In this document: positions 1 through 5,673 of the stretch, piece after piece | Position numbering within the stretch: the stretch's first letter is position 1 | Layout: each line of letters opens with the position of its first letter | NCBI GenBank assembly: GCA_025936205.1 | Contig: JAICTU010000548.1 | Coordinates: 1 to 5,673, forward strand | Direction: 5' to 3' | Origin: Polyangiaceae bacterium | GTDB lineage: Bacteria > Myxococcota > Polyangia > Polyangiales > Polyangiaceae | DNA length: 5,673 nt | Translations under genes and position numbers: made by a program | The notes under the pieces: generated by a model | Told to the model about the DNA's origin: nothing | What the model saw: the letters and a program-made list of their open reading frames with translations, nothing else | The model's database searches: none

Positions 1-38
1 CACGGGGTGGCCACTGCTACCGAGGTGGACACGGACGC

Positions 39-68
39 GGCAGCGGAAAGCTCAACAATTCCGCTGCC
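39..68 (-). terminator. Hairpin downstream of tRNA-Lys, possible terminator
   Basis: A perfect 10-bp inverted repeat (GGCAGCGGAA at 39-48, TTCCGCTGCC at 59-68) encloses a 10-nt loop. It starts 8 nt after the tRNA 3' end on the minus strand, where a terminator or a processing-stop hairpin would be expected. No run of U follows the stem on either strand, so it is not a classical rho-independent terminator. It may act as a weak terminator, as a block to 3' exonucleases during tRNA maturation, or in Rho-dependent ending. The structure is directly visible; its role is inferred. Confidence 0.45.
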
Positions 69-76
69 TCAGCTAG

Positions 77-149
77 TGGGTCGACCCGGGTTCGAACCGG
101 GGACCTACGGATTAAAAGTCCGCAGCTCTACCGACTGAGCTATCGACCC
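77..149 (-). tRNA. tRNA-Lys (anticodon UUU)
   Basis: This is a complete 73-nt tRNA cloverleaf on the minus strand. The acceptor stem GGGTCGA/TCGACCC is a perfect 7 bp with discriminator A at 77. The D arm contains AGCTCAGTCGGTAGAGC. The anticodon loop CTTTTAA (118-112) gives anticodon TTT at 116-114, which reads AAA and AAG lysine codons. The T arm is CCCGG-TTCGAAC-CCGGG. The sequence closely resembles the E. coli lysine tRNA pattern in the acceptor stem, D arm and anticodon loop. The 3' CCA is not encoded (the next bases on this strand are CTA), so CCA must be added by nucleotidyltransferase. The first and last bases were set by the acceptor pairing. There is no intron or variable-loop extension. 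Confidence 0.97.
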
Positions 150-160
150 ATGGGCCGCGG

Positions 161-189
161 AATCTAGTGGAAGCAGGGCCGCGAAACAA
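161..189 (-). promoter_or_regulatory. Candidate sigma-70 promoter for tRNA-Lys
   Basis: On the minus strand a -35-like TTGTTT (189-184) and a -10-like TAGATT (166-161) are separated by exactly 17 bases. The -10 ends 11 bases before the mature tRNA, which would give a leader of about 4-6 nt, typical for a tRNA gene. The segment between -10 and start (CCGCGGCCC) is a GC-rich discriminator, a known feature of stringently controlled stable-RNA promoters. Matches to consensus are 3 of 6 (-35) and 4 of 6 (-10), so the call rests on spacing and position rather than box strength. Confidence 0.45.
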
Positions 190-210
190 CCACGGTTTGA
201 GGAGAATCGG

Positions 211-233
211 CGCTTCCGGAGCCTCCGGCAGCG
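211..233 (-). terminator. Imperfect hairpin just after the HAD gene
   Basis: The palindrome CCGGAGCCTCCGG (216-228) is flanked by CGCT (211-214) and AGCG (230-233). This gives a 5-bp stem with a 3-nt loop, then one mismatch and four more pairs. It begins 18 bases after the HAD stop codon on the minus strand and lies before the tRNA promoter candidate, so it could help end the DUF4388-HAD transcript. There is no good U tract after it. In GC-rich DNA such short palindromes also arise by chance. Confidence 0.28.
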
Positions 234-251
234 GGGCGCACCGGCCGCTCG

Positions 252-899
252 TCACGTCGGGGCGTCCGTCGAAACGGACACCGAGAAGCCTGCGAGCAGC
301 GCTCTCAGCTCCGCGACGGCCTCCGGAGTGCGTGGATTTACAAACTGCGCGGCCTGCAGCCCTACCCCGCGCGCCGCCATCACGTTGGGTTCCAGGTCGT
401 CGATGAACAAGAGCTCATCTGCCGGCAGCGACAGGTTCGCCACGATCGTTTCGAAGTAGCGCGGCTCCGGTTTCACGCTGCCGAGCTCGCAGGAGTAGAA
501 GGAGTGATCAAAGTGCCTGTCGTAGCCCAGCGTGCCGCGCATGTAGTCGGCGCGAAAGCGCTGTTGGTTGGTGGCGAGGGCGCACAGGACTCCCTGGCGG
601 CGCAGCTGCGCGATCAGCGAGAAGACGCCCGCGTCGGGCTCGATGCAGTGCCACCAGGCTTCGGCCAGCGCGCGCTCTTTGCCCGGCGCTCCCCACTTGC
701 GGACGACGGGCTCCAGGCGGGCGACCAGCTCCCCTTGCCCGGCCAGCGCCGGGTGCTCGGCGTCCAGCACGTCGTCGATGAACGGGTCCAGCGGATCGGG
801 CACGAAACCGAACGCGCGCTGGATGCGCCGCCCTAGGCCGCCTCCGTTTCCGTGCTGGAGCACACCGTCAGCGTCGAAGAGCACAGCGCGAATGGGCAC
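252..899 (-). CDS. HAD-superfamily hydrolase (subfamily IA-like), 215 aa
   Basis: This is a predicted soluble cytoplasmic phosphohydrolase of the haloacid dehalogenase superfamily. All four signature motifs are visible in order. Motif I is FDADGV (residues 8-13), with D9 as the expected nucleophile and D11 as the general acid/base. Motif II is the T110-N111 pair in ALATNQQ. Motif III is K143 in SVKPEP. Motif IV is FIDD (165-168), the Mg2+-binding acidic pair, followed by an ANV/NVMAAR-type segment. The helical region between motif I and motif II (about 16-88) fits a C1 cap, as in subfamily IA enzymes such as sugar-phosphate phosphatases. The length is normal for the group. Translation starts at GTG (899-897), chosen because motif I follows at once and AGGGAG lies 5 nt upstream; no ATG start is available nearby. 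The substrate cannot be told from sequence. It lies 46 bases downstream of the DUF4388 gene on the same strand, so co-transcription is likely. Confidence 0.9.
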   Translation of the reverse strand: MPIRAVLFDADGVLQHGNGGGLGRRIQRAFGFVPDPLDPFIDDVLDAEHPALAGQGELVARLEPVVRKWGAPGKERALAEAWWHCIEPDAGVFSLIAQLRRQGVLCALATNQQRFRADYMRGTLGYDRHFDHSFYSCELGSVKPEPRYFETIVANLSLPADELLFIDDLEPNVMAARGVGLQAAQFVNPRTPEAVAELRALLAGFSVSVSTDAPT

Positions 900-904
900 G
901 GCGG

Positions 905-910
905 CTCCCT
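905..910 (-). promoter_or_regulatory. Shine-Dalgarno site of the HAD gene
   Basis: AGGGAG (910-905 on the minus strand) sits 5 nt before the GTG start at 899. It decides the start because the first codon is not ATG. It lies inside the 46-base gap after the DUF4388 stop codon, so the HAD gene has its own translation start rather than being translationally coupled by overlap. Confidence 0.7.
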
Positions 911-945
911 AGCATCAGGGTCGCGATCCAGCTAGCGCAGAACGT

Positions 946-2229
946 TCAGCGTGGCTCGAGTTCTTTCAGCTCTGCCGCCAGTCGGGTGCTGAGCTCGGAC
1001 TCTTTCTGAAAGCCCAGCGTCGCTCCGACGCAGAAGATCGCGAAGCTGACGTATTCGTAGAGCATGCGGCGCAGCGTGCCTTCGGGCGTCTGCGCGAGCG
1101 CCTTGGCCGCGTTGCTCGCCAGGCGCCGTGCGTCGAAGGTGCCGTCCTCGGCGGGGCCCGCTTTCGCGAGCAGCGCATCATAGCCCTTGGCGCCGCGCGC
1201 GAACGAGGTGAGGCCCTTGCGTAGCTCCTGGCCCTTCCTCGCTGCGTCGGCCTCCGCGTGGATGGCTTTGAGCAAGCGATTGCTGAGCTCGGTCAGCTCG
1301 CGCGGATCGGCGGTGCGCTCGGGGGGACGGATCAGCACGTGGCCCGAGCGCTCGAGCCCGTAGACGTCGCGCGTGATCGCGAATTCGCCGCGACCGGTGC
1401 GCCTGCCCAGCTCTTCGATCGAGAGCAGCCCGTCGACCGCCTGGTAGGTGGCGCGGTATTCTTCCTTGGGCTCCGTCGCCAAACCAGCACGCGCCGGGAT
1501 ATATGCCGCCGAGGGGATCTTCTCGCGGAAGTAGCGGATCTCGTCCATGCGCGTCACGCCGTCCATCACCAGCGCCTGCGCCGAGATCACCTGGTGCGAG
1601 ACCAGCTTCTTGCTGTCGAAACCCTCCAGGAAGCAGAAGGTGCCGCTGCTCTGCGCGAAGCAGGCGAATGCGATGTCCTCGATCTGGTGTTTCAGGCAGC
1701 GGAACACGTCGCGCTGGGTGATCAGTCCCAGCTCCAGCGCCACCGCGCCGAAGCGTCCGCCGCGCCCGGCGTGCGCGGCCACACGCTCCAGATCCTCTTC
1801 CGACAGCACACCGTAGCGATACATCACCGCGCCCAGGCGCTCACCGGCGACGCTGGTCTGCGCGCCGAGCACGTTGCCCTGGTCGAAGAAGAGCGTGCGC
1901 GTCGCGCCCTCGTCGCTCAGGATCAGCTGGCCTCGCCAGCCCACCTGGCCCAGCATCACGAAGATGTCGCACATCGAGCCGGGAGTCGTGATCTCGCCCG
2001 CGAGCCGCAGCGGCCCGCGCCCGTCGGGCTCGACGGTGCGCATCAGGATCACGCCCGGGGCCGCGGGCAGAACGCGGTAGATGCCCTCGCGTGCGCTCAA
2101 CCGCTGGGAGGCGCGCGGTTCCAGCGGCTCGATGTTGCCCGTGGTATGAACCTGAGCCAGGTCGCCAGCTTCTTCGGCCGTTGGGCCCAGGCTGGCGCTC
2201 TGCCGTGGATCGTGTGGATTGGCGGCCAC
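946..2229 (-). CDS. DUF4388 domain-containing protein, about 427 aa
   Basis: From the proposed start, residues 74-240 or so match the DUF4388 (PATAN-like) pattern. LAGEI near 77 is followed by a helix-strand run with GWRGQLIL (97-104) and the strand RTLFFDQGNVLGAQ (111-124). Next come GERLGAVMYRYGVLSEEDL (129-147), RFGAVALELGLIT (159-171) and a helical stretch ending in GVTRMDEIRYFREKIP (224-239). Residues 255-302 (YQAVDGLLSIEELGRRTG onward) resemble a small winged-helix unit. The charged tail (305-427) is predicted helical. There is no signal peptide or clear membrane segment, so a cytoplasmic place is likely. DUF4388 proteins are common in Myxococcota and some are linked to signalling or gliding regulation; no catalytic motif is seen and I assign no function. 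The reading frame stays open upstream to 2697, but that part is antisense to a peptidase relic. The GTG at 2229 is my best start. A GGAGG (2235-2231) lies only 1 nt before it, which is too close to be convincing, so the start is uncertain by tens of codons. Confidence 0.82.
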   Translation of the reverse strand: MAANPHDPRQSASLGPTAEEAGDLAQVHTTGNIEPLEPRASQRLSAREGIYRVLPAAPGVILMRTVEPDGRGPLRLAGEITTPGSMCDIFVMLGQVGWRGQLILSDEGATRTLFFDQGNVLGAQTSVAGERLGAVMYRYGVLSEEDLERVAAHAGRGGRFGAVALELGLITQRDVFRCLKHQIEDIAFACFAQSSGTFCFLEGFDSKKLVSHQVISAQALVMDGVTRMDEIRYFREKIPSAAYIPARAGLATEPKEEYRATYQAVDGLLSIEELGRRTGRGEFAITRDVYGLERSGHVLIRPPERTADPRELTELSNRLLKAIHAEADAARKGQELRKGLTSFARGAKGYDALLAKAGPAEDGTFDARRLASNAAKALAQTPEGTLRRMLYEYVSFAIFCVGATLGFQKESELSTRLAAELKELEPR

Positions 2230-2280
2230 GCCTCCAGAGAACGGCGCACATCGCCGCCATCTAAGGTCAGAATCGCGCGG

Positions 2281-2845
2281 GTGTCGCACGCCGGCATGGA
2301 TCGCGGCGTGCTGCCGGGCGACGACTTTCTCGGCTTCGCCAACGGCGGCTGGGCGATGCGCACCGAGATCCCGCCCGACCGCGCCGACTGGGGCATCGGC
2401 GCCGAGCTCACCGAAGCGACGCATCTGCGCTTGAACTCGCTGCTCGAGAACGCGGGGCAAGGCGCCGCCGCCGGCTCCGAACCGCGCAAGGTCGCCGACT
2501 TCTCTGCCACCTTTTTGGATGAAGCGAGCATCGAGGCGAAAGGAGTTGCGCCGCTGCAGCTCAGCGCTCGCCGCCGCACGACGCCTGGCTCGCTTCGCTC
2601 GGAGGCAGCAGGCTCCAGTGCTCGGCGGCTGACGGGCGAGCAACGTTTTTCCTCGCCTACGCTGAGGGCTGGCGCAGCAAGCAGCGTGAGCCCTCACTGC
2701 GCCAGCAGTTGATCACCGGCGGGCACGCCCCGGACGAGCACCGAGCGGACCGGTGCGCAACATCGATGGCTGGTACTCAGCGTTCGGCGTGATGCCGGCC
2801 CAAGCGCTGTATCTGGCGCCCGAACGGCGCGTGACCGTGTGGTGA
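2281..2845 (+). pseudogene. Decayed M13-family zinc metallopeptidase (neprilysin/PepO-like) remnant
   Basis: Two ends of an M13 peptidase are recognisable with the middle missing. The N-terminal piece (2296-2559, 88 codons) has MDRGVLPGDDFLGFANGGW, then TEIPPDR, KVADFSATFLDEASIEAKG and APLQ, a family-typical order. The C-terminal piece (about 2577-2845) reads HDAWLASLGG (from 2577), QAPVLGG (2609), LTGEQRF (2629), FLAYAEGWRSKQRE (2649) to PDEHRA, and PVRNIDGWYSAFGV (2750) to the usual final tryptophan and TGA (2843-2845). Each change of segment moves the frame by the equivalent of one lost base; one is at a run of five T where a sixth would restore FFLAY. M13 enzymes are normally about 650-700 residues. 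Roughly 450 are absent here, including HExxH and the downstream glutamate motif, and no secretion signal is seen. It cannot make an active enzyme. It fills most of the gap between dnaE and the DUF4388 gene and lies opposite both, ending 22 bases from the dnaE stop. Confidence 0.9.
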
Positions 2846-2867
2846 AATGTCGATGATGCGTGCCAGA

Positions 2868-5673
<2,806 letters not shown>

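Noticed and set aside
167..406. A 79-codon plus-strand frame between the tRNA and the HAD gene
   Set aside because: It runs antisense into the HAD C-terminus and across the tRNA promoter region. Its composition is Arg/Pro/Ala-rich, and no ribosome site or family match is apparent.
1258..2712. A 484-codon open frame on the plus strand opposite the DUF4388 gene
   Set aside because: Up to about 2280 it is the antisense shadow of a clear DUF4388 domain and matches no family. Only the part after about 2281 is meaningful, and that is the first piece of the M13 relic.

Overview
The window is GC-rich bacterial chromosome with strong G/C bias at third codon positions. It contains housekeeping genes plus one decayed gene. 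The DUF4388 protein, the M13 metallopeptidase remnant and the general style of the DnaE suggest a Myxococcota-type (deltaproteobacterial) organism. That assignment is inference from protein character; no marker gene here fixes the phylum.

All intact genes lie on the minus strand. Reading in their direction from the right edge: (1) a 5'-truncated dnaE (replicative DNA polymerase III alpha subunit, 5673 to 2868) with its palm catalytic aspartates, clamp-binding motif, OB fold and C-terminal domain, but with the PHP domain outside the window; (2) a gap of about 640 bases (2230-2867) holding a plus-strand wreck of an M13-family (neprilysin/PepO-like) zinc metallopeptidase; (3) a DUF4388 protein of about 427 residues (2229-946); (4) a HAD-superfamily phosphatase-like hydrolase of 215 residues (899-252), 46 bases downstream and probably co-transcribed; (5) a tRNA-Lys(UUU) gene (149-77) with a plausible promoter of its own and a strong hairpin after it.

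The only accessory-type feature is the M13 relic. The N-terminal 88 or so codons and the C-terminal 89 or so codons of the family are both recognisable and now almost adjacent. The middle of the gene, including the HExxH zinc site, is gone. The C-terminal part steps through four successive frameshifts, each equivalent to loss of one base. The flanking genes are intact, so this looks like real decay rather than poor sequence. Its antisense strand is open and falsely lengthens the DUF4388 reading frame, so the start of that gene has to be set inside the long ORF.

The genes do not form one pathway. dnaE is replication, the tRNA is translation, and the DUF4388/HAD pair has no assignable role from sequence alone. 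I found no CRISPR array, insertion sequence, phage gene, toxin-antitoxin pair or defence system, and nothing that I can honestly call an undescribed system.
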